NCBI GenBank assembly: GCA_000291825.1
Contig: ALPF01000003.1
Location: 21,525 to 85,524, forward strand
Origin: Prochlorococcus sp. W8
GTDB lineage: Bacteria > Cyanobacteriota > Cyanobacteriia > PCC-6307 > Cyanobiaceae
DNA: 64,000 nt
Direction: 5' to 3'
In this document: positions 1 through 7,848 of the stretch, in pieces
Layout: each line of letters opens with the position of its first letter
How positions within the stretch are numbered: the first letter of the stretch is position 1
Program-made: the position numbers and the translations under genes
The notes under the pieces: model-generated
What the model was told of the DNA's origin: nothing
Databases searched by the model: none
Seen by the model: the letters and a program-made list of their open reading frames with translations, nothing else

Positions 1-511
1 ATATTCGACTGGCGTTCCTCCTCCTTTTGAATGTGAATATGCAGCAAAAGTTAAAGATGTAGATAAGACAGAAAAAGCATTTCATACAGCATTTGAACCA
101 AGCAGGGTTAATCCAAAAAGAGAATTTTTTAATATCAATCCAGAACAGGCAATTGCTGTTTTATCACTAATGGCGATTGAAGATGTCACCCCAAGCGTTC
201 AGGAAAAAGCAAAAACAATTGATGTAGAAGCAACTGCCTCTGCTGAGAAATTCAAGAAGAAAAGACGACCTACTATTAATTACTTTGAGATGGGTTTAAA
301 AGAAGGAGATATTTTAAAATTCGGGAGAAATGAAGAATCCTGCACAGTCTTAAATGGAAGACAAGTTTCCTATAAAGGAGAATCTTGGTTTTTATCAAAT
401 TTAACTAATAAGTTATTAGATAGAACTGGTCCTATGGATGGATCACCTTATTGGTATTTCAACGGTAAAAACCTTAAAGATTTATACAACGAAACTTATT
501 CAATAGATTAA
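1..511 (+). CDS. GIY-YIG (T5orf172-type) nuclease-family protein with C-terminal RAMA/DUF4357-like domain, 5' end outside window
   Basis: The reading frame is open from the first bases, so the ATG at 170 is probably internal and the gene begins before the window. The upstream part (about bases 2-166) reads like the C-terminal half of a T5orf172/MUG113 GIY-YIG domain: PFECEYAAKV, then KAFHTAFEPSRVNPKREFF. A lysine-rich linker follows, and then a domain of about 70 residues (GDILKFGRNEESCTVLNGRQ to LLDRTGP) resembling RAMA/DUF4357, which accompanies DNA modification and GIY-YIG proteins. The catalytic GIY-YIG core itself is not visible. The DNA-processing role is inferred from the families; the substrate is unknown. 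Confidence 0.7.
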   Translation, partial: YSTGVPPPFECEYAAKVKDVDKTEKAFHTAFEPSRVNPKREFFNINPEQAIAVLSLMAIEDVTPSVQEKAKTIDVEATASAEKFKKKRRPTINYFEMGLKEGDILKFGRNEESCTVLNGRQVSYKGESWFLSNLTNKLLDRTGPMDGSPYWYFNGKNLKDLYNETYSID

Positions 512-514
512 TTT

Positions 515-700
515 TTAATCTTCAGGATGATGAGGATCGGGATGAGGAGGAATTGCCGCATTATATTCTTCTGATGTTGCATCTCCAGACATCAACTTTG
601 TTATCCATCCTCTGTGCCAAACTTCTAGTTCATCCCTTTGCCAAGGTTCAAGGTCAGGATACATTTCTTCTAATTCTTCATAAGTCTTTGGTGGTTGCAT
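515..700 (-). CDS. small acidic hypothetical protein (61 aa)
   Basis: This is a short, acidic, soluble-looking protein, rich in Glu and Asp, with a C-terminal run of His, Pro and Asp (PPHPDPHHPED). It has no membrane segment, signal peptide or recognisable domain. It ends 3 bases from the convergent GIY-YIG gene and starts 5 bases after the end of the next minus-strand gene, so it is probably the last gene of a minus-strand operon with the 233-aa GIY-YIG protein and the EEP-fold protein. I do not recognise a function. Confidence 0.6.
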   Translation of the reverse strand: MQPPKTYEELEEMYPDLEPWQRDELEVWHRGWITKLMSGDATSEEYNAAIPPHPDPHHPED

Positions 701-705
701 AATAT

Positions 706-1407
706 TTAAATTTCTGGAGGTTGATTTAATTTAAAATATTCTGTTTGAGGTAATCTATATTCTGCATATCTTTTATGCGCATTTTTTTCAATTTCTCTAG
801 CATTTGGATAGTATTCACATGAAATGAGAACTGCGGAATTATCCACTCCTAACTCCTTAAATCTTCTCTCTGGATCGATAGTAATTCCAATTTTATATAA
901 ACCACTCTCTAAATCTTGAATAACATAAACATATCCATCTTCACCTGTTGAGTGATGAGTTGAACCAACATTAATCCCTAAAGATGCCAACTCCTCAAGA
1001 GTTCCTTCTCTTCCCATCAACCATTCAAAATATTTTGCACCTGCAGGAGGTGGTAACGAACTACATGTATCTGCATCAAAAGATTCCTTTAAATAACCTT
1101 TAAGTTCATTTGGACTCTCTTTCTCTGCATGAATTAAAACCCATTGCTGAAATTCACTGTAACCTTCTTTTGATCTTGGAGTGATTGGTCTTACATCTCT
1201 TTCTGGATTCCATTCATGATTGAAGTTATACCATTCGGTCCACAAACTATTTTCTAAATCATGAGGATCGCCAGATTTATATGCTTTGAGATAATAATCC
1301 GGAGCATTTTCAGTTGTATAACCATACTTTTCTATCCTTGATTCTAACCATGCTAGAAATTCTTTTTTCATTGCAGGAGAATTTATATCTCTAGGTTCTT
1401 TATTCAT
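706..1407 (-). CDS. T5orf172/MUG113 GIY-YIG nuclease-domain protein
   Basis: The protein has 233 aa. Residues about 158-228 form a compact GIY-YIG-superfamily domain of the T5orf172/MUG113 type: a GYVYVIQ strand, a GLYKIGIT strand, the helix ERRFKELG, a conserved acidic EIEKNAHKRYAEYR helix and a final TEYFKL strand. The first ~150 residues are charged and helical and I do not recognise them. The family cuts DNA or is linked to phage- and restriction-type functions. Whether this member is catalytic cannot be told from sequence. It lies in a tight minus-strand cluster with an EEP-fold protein, and a second protein of the same family sits just beyond it. Confidence 0.72.
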   Translation of the reverse strand: MNKEPRDINSPAMKKEFLAWLESRIEKYGYTTENAPDYYLKAYKSGDPHDLENSLWTEWYNFNHEWNPERDVRPITPRSKEGYSEFQQWVLIHAEKESPNELKGYLKESFDADTCSSLPPPAGAKYFEWLMGREGTLEELASLGINVGSTHHSTGEDGYVYVIQDLESGLYKIGITIDPERRFKELGVDNSAVLISCEYYPNAREIEKNAHKRYAEYRLPQTEYFKLNQPPEI

Positions 1408-1413
1408 TCGAGA

Positions 1414-2052
1414 TTAAGAATATTTAATTGAACAACTAATTCCATCATGGTCACTATTATTTTCAGTTGCAATTCTTTTTAAATTCTCTGCACTTAAATC
1501 ATTTGAAATAACTATGTGAATAAGACCCATATTTGTAGTCAATAAATTAAATCCATCGATCATATTTTTTAAAGAAGAAAATACAATTTCTGGTTGATTC
1601 TTTTTTGGAAAATTCTGATTGAAATCTCCAAGAATAATGGTTTTCTCATTGGAGAAACTTAAATTTTGAATAAAAGAGAGATGATCCTCCCATGGTTTGC
1701 GATCTTTTCTTCCAGTGCTGACATGAGCAAATCTCCAAGGAATACAAAGACCAATTATTCTAATTCCATTAGTAACACCCGATATAAATCTTCCTGATGG
1801 AATTTCTTTAGAACCTAATTGATCAATATCAGTCCATTTATTTTTTGACCAGAGGATTACCTTTTTTCGTCCATTTTTAGTTTTATAACCATAATCCTCA
1901 TTAGAGGAAATAATATATCCATCTTCGGGAAGCAGAGTTTCATATCCTTCTGTTAGGCAGATAATATCAGAATCAAATTGATCAATAAAAAATTTACCTC
2001 TCTTAGATTTAGGAGTTGCCCAATCTGAATTCCAACAAGATATTTTAAACAT
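1414..2052 (-). CDS. endonuclease/exonuclease/phosphatase (EEP) family protein
   Basis: The protein has 212 aa with the EEP-fold signature order: an N-terminal strand KISCWNSDWA, a metal-ligand Glu in CLTEGY (residue ~35), GDFNQN at ~142-147 and the C-terminal SDHDGISC at ~200-207 carrying the catalytic Asp-His pair. The family covers DNase I-like nucleases, AP endonucleases and phosphatases. The protein is shorter than exonuclease III (~265 aa) and lacks a signal peptide, so it is probably cytoplasmic. Its stop lies 6 bases before the GIY-YIG gene start, suggesting co-transcription. The substrate is unknown. Confidence 0.75.
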   Translation of the reverse strand: MFKISCWNSDWATPKSKRGKFFIDQFDSDIICLTEGYETLLPEDGYIISSNEDYGYKTKNGRKKVILWSKNKWTDIDQLGSKEIPSGRFISGVTNGIRIIGLCIPWRFAHVSTGRKDRKPWEDHLSFIQNLSFSNEKTIILGDFNQNFPKKNQPEIVFSSLKNMIDGFNLLTTNMGLIHIVISNDLSAENLKRIATENNSDHDGISCSIKYS

Positions 2053-2072
2053 TTCTTTTAAGTTTTAAATAC

Positions 2073-2201
2073 TTAATAATGAGGTGGTTCTGATTCTTCG
2101 GGAGGGAAATAGGTATCCTCATCATTACCCTTTTTCTTCTTCCTGAAATACTCTTCGGATGGATCTAATCCATCATTATCGTAATCACTTTCTCTTGCCA
2201 T
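2073..2201 (-). CDS. tiny charged hypothetical protein (42 aa)
   Basis: The start MARESDYDNDGLDPSEEYF at 2201 is preferred over an in-frame ATG at 2354, because the extra 51 residues would read through a strong hairpin and look non-coding. The 42-residue product is very acidic, with a KKKKG patch and a C-terminal PPEESEPPHY. The segment DYDNDGLDPSEEYF resembles a thrombospondin-type-3 or EF-hand-like Asp-rich calcium loop, but it is too short to assign. It ends 20 bases before the EEP gene start on the same strand. Confidence 0.5.
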   Translation of the reverse strand: MARESDYDNDGLDPSEEYFRKKKKGNDEDTYFPPEESEPPHY

Positions 2202-2205
2202 TATT

Positions 2206-2245
2206 TTCTTAAAAATAAAATAAGAGGGCATTTGTTTGCCCTCTT
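2206..2245 (-). terminator. factor-independent terminator on the minus strand
   Basis: Bases 2222-2245 form a perfect 9-bp stem (AAGAGGGCA / TGCCCTCTT) around a 6-nt loop. Read on the minus strand, the stem is followed at once by ATTTTATTTTTAAG, a T-rich tract. On the plus strand nothing T-rich follows, so it acts for minus-strand transcription. No protein gene lies upstream of it on that strand before 2430, so it may end a short untranslated RNA made from about 2250-2400. Confidence 0.6.
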
Positions 2246-2429
2246 CAAGTCGTATGCACCTCGCTGTCCACAAAGTCGATGAAGTGCTTTTGACTCCTGA
2301 ATTATTTCTACTCTTATTGAATAGAAAAAGATAGTCGTACAAACCACAAAGCACTAATACTCGGGTAGAAATACCCTATGAATTTCAAACTATTAGGAGG
2401 ACAATATAGATATAGATCTAGGAGGTCTT
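2246..2429. other. non-coding stretch with a GNRA-type hairpin and two Shine-Dalgarno cores
   Basis: No credible protein is seen here. Features: a 5-bp hairpin GGGTA-GAAA-TACCC at 2364-2377 with a GNRA tetraloop; CCACAAAG occurring twice (near 2268 and near 2345); and AGGAGG at both 2396-2401 and 2420-2425, the second placed correctly for the 60-aa gene at 2430. It could be the body of a minus-strand small RNA ending at the terminator at 2206-2245, or the leader of the plus-strand gene. Confidence 0.35.
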
Positions 2430-2612
2430 ATGAAACTATTCAATCAATTTAATGTTCTTCCAAGATACTTAACTGCATTTAATTATGCAGGTGTAAATCT
2501 TAATGAAACCCCAAAAGAACTTGAGAAATGTACCCCTGAGTTTCAAAACTTTTGGGATAAAGAATGTAGAGAACATCCAACTAACCAAAATTGTTTAATT
2601 TACTGTGACTGA
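2430..2612 (+). CDS. small protein with CP12-like C-terminal cysteine motif (60 aa)
   Basis: The start is fixed by a perfect AGGAGG at 2420-2425, four bases before the ATG, which is unusually strong for this genome. The C-terminus carries C46-x3-P-x4-C55, the same spacing as the C-terminal disulfide loop of CP12 (C-x3-P-x4-C), the redox-switched linker of GAPDH and phosphoribulokinase. Two further cysteines are at residues 34 and 59, plus FWD, which recalls the CP12 core. The N-terminal half is unlike classical CP12. CP12-like function is an inference from the motif only. Confidence 0.6.
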   Translation: MKLFNQFNVLPRYLTAFNYAGVNLNETPKELEKCTPEFQNFWDKECREHPTNQNCLIYCD

Positions 2613-2970
2613 GTAATTAATTTTTAGTTTTTATTAGATAATCCCGATCTAAAAAATGGTTTCACACGGGTTTCACATGAGAAAATATTTCAAATTATGC
2701 CTTGAGATGTATTGCTATGACTGACATTTTTTCTTGCTTAACTTTCAGGACTATAGAGTGGGAATGAGCAAAGCAGTATAAACCTGTTAAAGTCTTAAAA
2801 ATTTACTGGAGGCCGGTTGTATGTGAGGATACAATCTAATCTCTTTAGAAATAATCATATTTCATTTTACTTCTCTGAAGTTACATTTAATACGTACTTA
2901 TATTAGAAAATGAGAAAATCAAAAACCTTGCTTATGCTAAGGAAGTTATTATTGGGTATTTACGAAAGTT
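2613..2970. other. long intergenic stretch with tandem 11-bp repeat and hairpin
   Basis: No protein gene is seen in about 358 bases. There is an 11-bp tandem repeat at 2658-2679 (GGTTTCACACG then GGTTTCACATG). A hairpin of about 8 bp with stem arms around TTGTAT/ATACAA and loop GTGAGG lies at about 2817-2838. The spacing before the membrane-protein gene at 2971 leaves room for its promoter, but no confident -35/-10 pair was found. The end of the accessory cluster may lie here. Confidence 0.35.
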
Positions 2971-4008
2971 ATGCAAATTAGGAAAAGAGGTTTGAATTTA
3001 CTTGCCAACAAAAATCTTATTGGATTATGGTTTTCAATCTTGTTTGCAGGACTACAATTTCGCATAATCACTTTTGTACTCAAGGAGAATTTTGAGTTAA
3101 GTCTTAAAGCCGCTGAGGGAGTATTAAATGGTTATCCTCATTGGAGAGTTTATCAAAATAGATTACTTGGACCATTGATTTTTCAATCCGGCAAATATCT
3201 TTTTAAAGATTCTCTCTTTGCATATATTTTAATATCAATATTATTAATCTCAATAGCAGGTTTTATTGTTTGGAAGATTGGGGATAGAAAAGGTGGACTC
3301 AGAGTAGCTTTTTCAATATTATGTGTTTTTCACATACTTTTTACTTTTACTCTAAATCTTTATTGGTTATATATTTGGGATTATATATCTTTAGTTATCT
3401 TCTTATTATTTGTAGAAAGTGTAATTTCAAAAAGATCAATATTATGGTTTTTGGGGATATGGTTTGTTGGTATTTTTAATCATGAAAATGCAGTTTTTAT
3501 TGGAACTTATCTTATAGCTGATTCATTAGTTCCTTTTATTATAAATCGTATGAATTATATTAAATCTGAGTTTATTAAATTTGATATTAAGAAAATATTT
3601 ATTGGTTTTAGCTGCGTGAGTTTAAGTACTTTAATAGTTGAATTTCTAAGAAACACATTTCTTAAGGAAGCTATTGCTCCAAGATTATTTGGATTAGATA
3701 TTGATCCAAATATAATGCCTTTCCAGTTGTTTAAAAACTTTAAAGTTCTTAAGTCAACAGCTTTTTCAATAGATTACTACTCAACTCAAACATTACCGAT
3801 AATATTTTTCTTATTAACTATTGTTTTAGTTTCCATTTTGATTTTTTTAAAAAATCCTATTCTCTATGGAGGTTTTTCTTTAAATTACCTCCTTTTTATT
3901 GTTAGTCTCCTAATGTTTGGTGTCTTTTATGAGACTAGAATTTATATTAATCTAATCCCATTATGTATTTTGGGGGCAATTGTACTAACTGACAAAAAAG
4001 TTCAATAA
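2971..4008 (+). CDS. multi-pass membrane protein, GT-C/EpsG-like architecture, unknown function
   Basis: The protein has 345 aa with roughly nine hydrophobic segments spread over its length, and short loops. After the first segment there is a loop with WRVYQNRLLGPLIF (residues ~49-62), and later a motif FNHENAVFIG (~170). An Arg-rich loop followed by NHE also occurs in the membrane protein at 10518-11765, which suggests one family. The layout resembles GT-C-type or polysaccharide-locus membrane proteins, but no catalytic motif can be named. The gene is isolated from its neighbours by long gaps on its left, fitting accessory DNA. Confidence 0.55.
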   Translation: MQIRKRGLNLLANKNLIGLWFSILFAGLQFRIITFVLKENFELSLKAAEGVLNGYPHWRVYQNRLLGPLIFQSGKYLFKDSLFAYILISILLISIAGFIVWKIGDRKGGLRVAFSILCVFHILFTFTLNLYWLYIWDYISLVIFLLFVESVISKRSILWFLGIWFVGIFNHENAVFIGTYLIADSLVPFIINRMNYIKSEFIKFDIKKIFIGFSCVSLSTLIVEFLRNTFLKEAIAPRLFGLDIDPNIMPFQLFKNFKVLKSTAFSIDYYSTQTLPIIFFLLTIVLVSILIFLKNPILYGGFSLNYLLFIVSLLMFGVFYETRIYINLIPLCILGAIVLTDKKVQ

Positions 4009-4112
4009 CTTTTAATTAATCTTTTAATTGAAGAGACTTTATTTGTTTATTAATTAATTATTTGTAGGCAAATTTCAATTTTAAAGTAAGATGGTTTTAA
4101 TCAATATCTAAA

Positions 4113-4277
4113 ATGAATTTAAAAGAAAGAGGAATAACAGTTGGCGATTTACTTATTTTTATCATAGTTGTTATAATCGCTTTTTTTTCTATTTCTAAAA
4201 TTAAAAATGAAAATAGTCAGAAATCATTAAGCTATTTCACAAATAATTTTCATGATTTTAAAAATATAAATAAATAA
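4113..4277 (+). CDS. small single-pass membrane protein (54 aa)
   Basis: ATG at 4113 opens 54 codons ending in TAA at 4275. The product begins MNLKERGITVGDLL, then has one hydrophobic segment (LIFIIVVIIAFFSI, residues ~14-27), then a basic and polar tail. The codon use and the sharp N-in, single-helix pattern look coding. I do not recognise a function. It lies between a membrane-protein gene and a nuclease-like gene on the same strand. Confidence 0.55.
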   Translation: MNLKERGITVGDLLIFIIVVIIAFFSISKIKNENSQKSLSYFTNNFHDFKNINK

Positions 4278-4337
4278 TTTAATTATGTATTTTAAAAAAT
4301 TATCATTGATACTAATTAATTCTGTAAAGACTTTAAA

Positions 4338-5057
4338 TTGATGAGTAGGTTTATAAAATTAAGTAGATCTACTGTTGAAAGATATATTCAATGTCAAAGA
4401 TGTTGTTATTTAGAAAAGAATCATCATATTAGGCCTCCCTCTTTACCTTTTACTTTGAATATTGCAGTAGATAATTTATGCAAAAATGAATTTGATTTTT
4501 ACCGTAAAAAACAAAAACCACATCCTTTGTTTATAGAGTATGAAATAGATGCGGTTCCTTTTAAACACGATTATCTAGATATTTGGAGAAATAATTTTCA
4601 AGGATTAAGATATAAATCCTTAGATAATAATTATGATTTTGGAGGGGCAATTGATGATGTTTGGCAAAAAAGAAATGGTGAATTAATAGTTGCAGATGTT
4701 AAAGCTACTTCTAGAAATGAATTTAATTGGTTAGAAACGTTTCAAAAATATGACTATCCAAAAGCTTATAAAAGGCAGCTGGAAATGTATCAATGGCTTT
4801 TCAGAAAGAATGGATTTAAAGTATCTAATGAAGCTTATTTGCTTTATTTTAATGGCAAAAAGAATGAAAAATTTTTTCAGAATAATCTTCAATTTGATAC
4901 TCATTTGATTAAATTAGATTGCTCATCGAATTGGGTTGAGCAAGCAATTCTTGATACTGTCAATTTATTAAGATCAAGTACGTTTCCAAAGCCATCGACA
5001 AAATGTGATTTTTGTAATTATCTTAAGAAAAGATGGAATTTATCTAAAAATATCTGA
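4338..5057 (+). CDS. PD-(D/E)XK nuclease-superfamily protein with Cas4/AddB-like cysteines
   Basis: The protein has 239 aa; it starts at TTG 4338, with ATG 4341 as the alternative. The RecB/Cas4-type nuclease core is visible: GGAIDDVW (~102-109, motif I Asp), ELIVADVKAT (D120-x-K122) and KRQLEMYQWLF (Q147...Y151). Cysteines at 19, 22 and 23 near the N-terminus and CDFC (223, 226) at the C-terminus match the arrangement that binds a 4Fe-4S cluster in Cas4 and AddB. No CRISPR or recombination genes are nearby. It is probably a DNA exonuclease or DNA-repair factor; the partner is unknown. Confidence 0.7.
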   Translation: MMSRFIKLSRSTVERYIQCQRCCYLEKNHHIRPPSLPFTLNIAVDNLCKNEFDFYRKKQKPHPLFIEYEIDAVPFKHDYLDIWRNNFQGLRYKSLDNNYDFGGAIDDVWQKRNGELIVADVKATSRNEFNWLETFQKYDYPKAYKRQLEMYQWLFRKNGFKVSNEAYLLYFNGKKNEKFFQNNLQFDTHLIKLDCSSNWVEQAILDTVNLLRSSTFPKPSTKCDFCNYLKKRWNLSKNI

Positions 5058-5121
5058 TATTAATTTTTGTTGATCTGGTAATTTAATGGATCAAAGTTAG
5101 TATTGAAAAGAAGAATAAAAA

Positions 5122-5736
5122 ATGATTGTGGCTTTTTTGCAAACAAAAGACAATAAATTAAGCAATAAATTGCAAAAAGATATAATAAAAATTGGTGGTA
5201 AAACAATTTTTATTAATCCATTTTTATATTGGAGGAGAATTGATCAAAATAGAAATAGATGGCTTAGAGAGCCTGGACAAATTGCAGAAGAGCAAATAAA
5301 AAGTAATAGGTATAGATTTTACCCAGAGCTGGATTGGGAGTCTTTAAATGATGATCAAAAAGCTCTTAAGGATGGGACTATTGAAATGTTTTTAAAAACT
5401 TTAGAGTTAATTTCTACTTTTCACCCTGATTTAAATTCCGAACAACTTCTGGAAGTTGAGAGAAAAATGTCAATAAGTAAAAAGTATTCATTTGAAAAAT
5501 GGGTGCAACTATCCTTTACAAAAAAAACTAACGTACAATTAAGAGAAAAAAAGAAATTTGAAAGAATAAAGTTTATAAGTAGATGGAAAGAATGGTTATC
5601 TTTGGAGGAAACTCATAAGGCTCTATTACCGGTTATTATAATGATATTCTTATCATCATTTATAGGTTGGTCAGCGGGTATTTCTCAAAATAGTTGCAAC
5701 CCTTATTTTGAGGATTCTCTGAAAAGTAAAATATAA
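5122..5736 (+). CDS. hypothetical protein with C-terminal membrane anchor (204 aa)
   Basis: The first ~165 residues are soluble and charged, with an FLYWRRIDQNRNRWLREPG segment and an acidic helical region. One hydrophobic segment (ALLPVIIMIFLSSFIGWSAG, ~167-186) lies near the C-terminus. I do not recognise the family. It is separated by 3 bases from the next small gene, which overlaps the PBP2 start, so the three probably form one operon, and an envelope-related role is possible. Confidence 0.6.
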   Translation: MIVAFLQTKDNKLSNKLQKDIIKIGGKTIFINPFLYWRRIDQNRNRWLREPGQIAEEQIKSNRYRFYPELDWESLNDDQKALKDGTIEMFLKTLELISTFHPDLNSEQLLEVERKMSISKKYSFEKWVQLSFTKKTNVQLREKKKFERIKFISRWKEWLSLEETHKALLPVIIMIFLSSFIGWSAGISQNSCNPYFEDSLKSKI

Positions 5737-5739
5737 AAT

Positions 5740-6057
5740 ATGGCAGATTTTTTTGAAAATTTAAATCAGTTATTAACAAAAGATTTTGTATCCGATTTTA
5801 AAAAAATCTTAAATAATCCTAATAACTTATCAGAAAATATAATCAGTTATTTAAAGAAAAATAAAATTGATCTAAATAATATTATTGATATTAAAGATAC
5901 TGAAAAACCAATTAATTGTGATTCTTTTCTAGATGAAAATATAAATATTAAAAATAATATTTATGATAGTAACGATTATGAAAATTTATTTTTGAAACTT
6001 AATAATATTGAAAATATAATGAATGAAATAAAAGAATATCTACAAAAAGATAATTGA
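5740..6057 (+). CDS. small acidic, Asn-rich hypothetical protein (105 aa)
   Basis: The product is 105 residues, rich in Asn, Asp, Ile and Lys, predicted soluble and helical, with no recognisable domain. Its TGA stop overlaps the TTG start of the PBP2 gene, which suggests translational coupling. Nothing more specific can be said from sequence. Confidence 0.55.
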   Translation: MADFFENLNQLLTKDFVSDFKKILNNPNNLSENIISYLKKNKIDLNNIIDIKDTEKPINCDSFLDENINIKNNIYDSNDYENLFLKLNNIENIMNEIKEYLQKDN

Positions 6058-7844
6058 TTAACAATAAATTTAATAAAAAGTTAGTACGTTTAAATAACCA
6101 GCCTTTGATAATGATTTTGTTGTCATCATTGGCATTTTTATTGATATTATTTAGGCTTGTTTTTTTACAAGTTTTAAATAATCAAAAGTACAAAAACATG
6201 TCTGATCAAAATAGGATCAGGCTTATTGCTACCGAGCCAATAAGAGGACGCATTTTTGATAAAAATGGAGCAGTACTAGCAAATAGCAAATTAAATTACT
6301 CCTTAGTTATTAAGCCGCAAATTATAAATCAAAAGATTTGGGATGAATATAAATACAAACTTGCTACATTATTAAATTTAAATGCAGATGAACTAGACAG
6401 TAAATATAGAAGTTTCATTGCTGGCAATCAAAGTTTTTCTATAAAACTTTTAGATTCTTTATCAATAGAACAACTTATACGATTTAAAGAAAATGAAAGA
6501 TATTTTAAAGGTATAGAAATTGCTGAGAAAGTTGTTAGAAATTATCCATATAAGACACTAGCTGCTCATGCTCTTGGTTATACGTCCCCAGTTACTGAAT
6601 TAGAATTTAAGATTTTATCAAAAAAAGGGTATCGATTAAATGATTTGATAGGAAGAACTGGAGTCGAACATGCTTATGAAGATTATTTGCGTGGTCAATG
6701 GGGTGGGGAGATGATTGAAGTTGATGCAGCTGGTATTTATCAAAAGTCTTTAGGTGTGAAACCATCAAAAAAAGGAAGGGATATTAAATTAACAATTGAT
6801 TTAAAATTGCAGCAAATCGCAGAGGAAGTTCTTCTTGATAAAAAAGGTGGAGCTTTGATCGCAATGGATCCAAGAGATGGAGCCATAAGAGCCATCGCAA
6901 GTAAACCTACATTTGATCTGAATTTTTTCTCACGAGAATTTAAGTCTGAGAAAGAATATAATGAATTGTTTTTTTCTAAAAAGAAACCTTTATTCAATAG
7001 AGCTTTAAATGCATATGATCCAGGAAGCGTATGGAAAATTGTAACTGCTTTAGCAGGCTTAGAATCAGGAAAATTTCCTGATGATATTTTGCTAGAGACC
7101 AAACCTTGCATTACATATGGGAGCCAATGCTTCCGAGAACATAATGATCTTGGATTTGGTTATATTGGATATGAAGATGCACTAAGAGTTTCTAGTAATA
7201 CTTTTTTTTATCAAGTTGGTTATGGAGTTGGAGTTGATGAGATTTATAAAATTTCTAAAAAACTTGGATTCTCTCAGTTGTCAGGTATTGAAATATCTGA
7301 ACAAGAGAATAGAGGTCTCATAGCAAATAGTGAATGGGCAAAATCCGGGAGAGGTTGGGGCAACCCTGGAACAACTCCCTGGATTCCAGAAGATATAGCG
7401 AGTATGTCTATTGGACAATTTGTAGTCCAAGTAACACCTATTCAATTAGCAAAAGCTTATGCTGCAATTGCTAATGGAGGTTTTTTAGTAAAACCTCATT
7501 TGTCAAAACTACATTTTTCAGGTGATAATATTAAAAGAAAAAAAATTGAGATTAATCCAAACAATATAATTACTATCCAAAATGGTTTAAAAAAAGTTGT
7601 TCAATCTGGTACAGGTGTTGCAATGAACTATGGTAATGTTACTCTTCCTACTGTATCCGGCAAAACAGGAACTGCTGAAGATGGAACTGGAGGTGCAGAC
7701 CATGCATGGTTTGTTTGTTATTCTCCTTCAGAAAATAGTGAATTAGTTGTCGTTGCATTCGCAGAAAATACCCCAGGGGGAGGATCAGTTCATGCTTTGC
7801 CTATGGCAAGAAAAATTTTAGAGGCGTGGCATGGAAATAATTAG
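6054..7844 (+). CDS. mrdA: penicillin-binding protein 2 (peptidoglycan D,D-transpeptidase)
   Basis: The protein has 596 aa, in the normal range for class B PBPs. A single N-terminal membrane anchor lies at ~17-37. The PBP dimerisation domain follows (RIRLIATEPIRGRIFDKNG), then the transpeptidase domain with SxxK in PGSVWK (Ser ~325), SxN in SSNTFF and KTGTAE. It cross-links peptidoglycan during elongation in the periplasm. Start TTG at 6054 overlaps the preceding stop by four bases; a later ATG would remove the anchor. PBP2 is favoured over FtsI by overall similarity of motifs, and division PBP3 is the alternative. Confidence 0.88.
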   Translation: MINNKFNKKLVRLNNQPLIMILLSSLAFLLILFRLVFLQVLNNQKYKNMSDQNRIRLIATEPIRGRIFDKNGAVLANSKLNYSLVIKPQIINQKIWDEYKYKLATLLNLNADELDSKYRSFIAGNQSFSIKLLDSLSIEQLIRFKENERYFKGIEIAEKVVRNYPYKTLAAHALGYTSPVTELEFKILSKKGYRLNDLIGRTGVEHAYEDYLRGQWGGEMIEVDAAGIYQKSLGVKPSKKGRDIKLTIDLKLQQIAEEVLLDKKGGALIAMDPRDGAIRAIASKPTFDLNFFSREFKSEKEYNELFFSKKKPLFNRALNAYDPGSVWKIVTALAGLESGKFPDDILLETKPCITYGSQCFREHNDLGFGYIGYEDALRVSSNTFFYQVGYGVGVDEIYKISKKLGFSQLSGIEISEQENRGLIANSEWAKSGRGWGNPGTTPWIPEDIASMSIGQFVVQVTPIQLAKAYAAIANGGFLVKPHLSKLHFSGDNIKRKKIEINPNNIITIQNGLKKVVQSGTGVAMNYGNVTLPTVSGKTGTAEDGTGGADHAWFVCYSPSENSELVVVAFAENTPGGGSVHALPMARKILEAWHGNN

Positions 7845-7848
7845 TTTA

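Noticed and set aside
2202..2354. N-terminal extension of the 42-aa protein (start at 2354)
   Set aside because: The extra residues would be read through the terminator hairpin at 2222-2245 and do not look like protein.
6740..7111. 123-aa minus-strand frame inside PBP2
   Set aside because: It is antisense to the conserved transpeptidase domain, which explains its openness.
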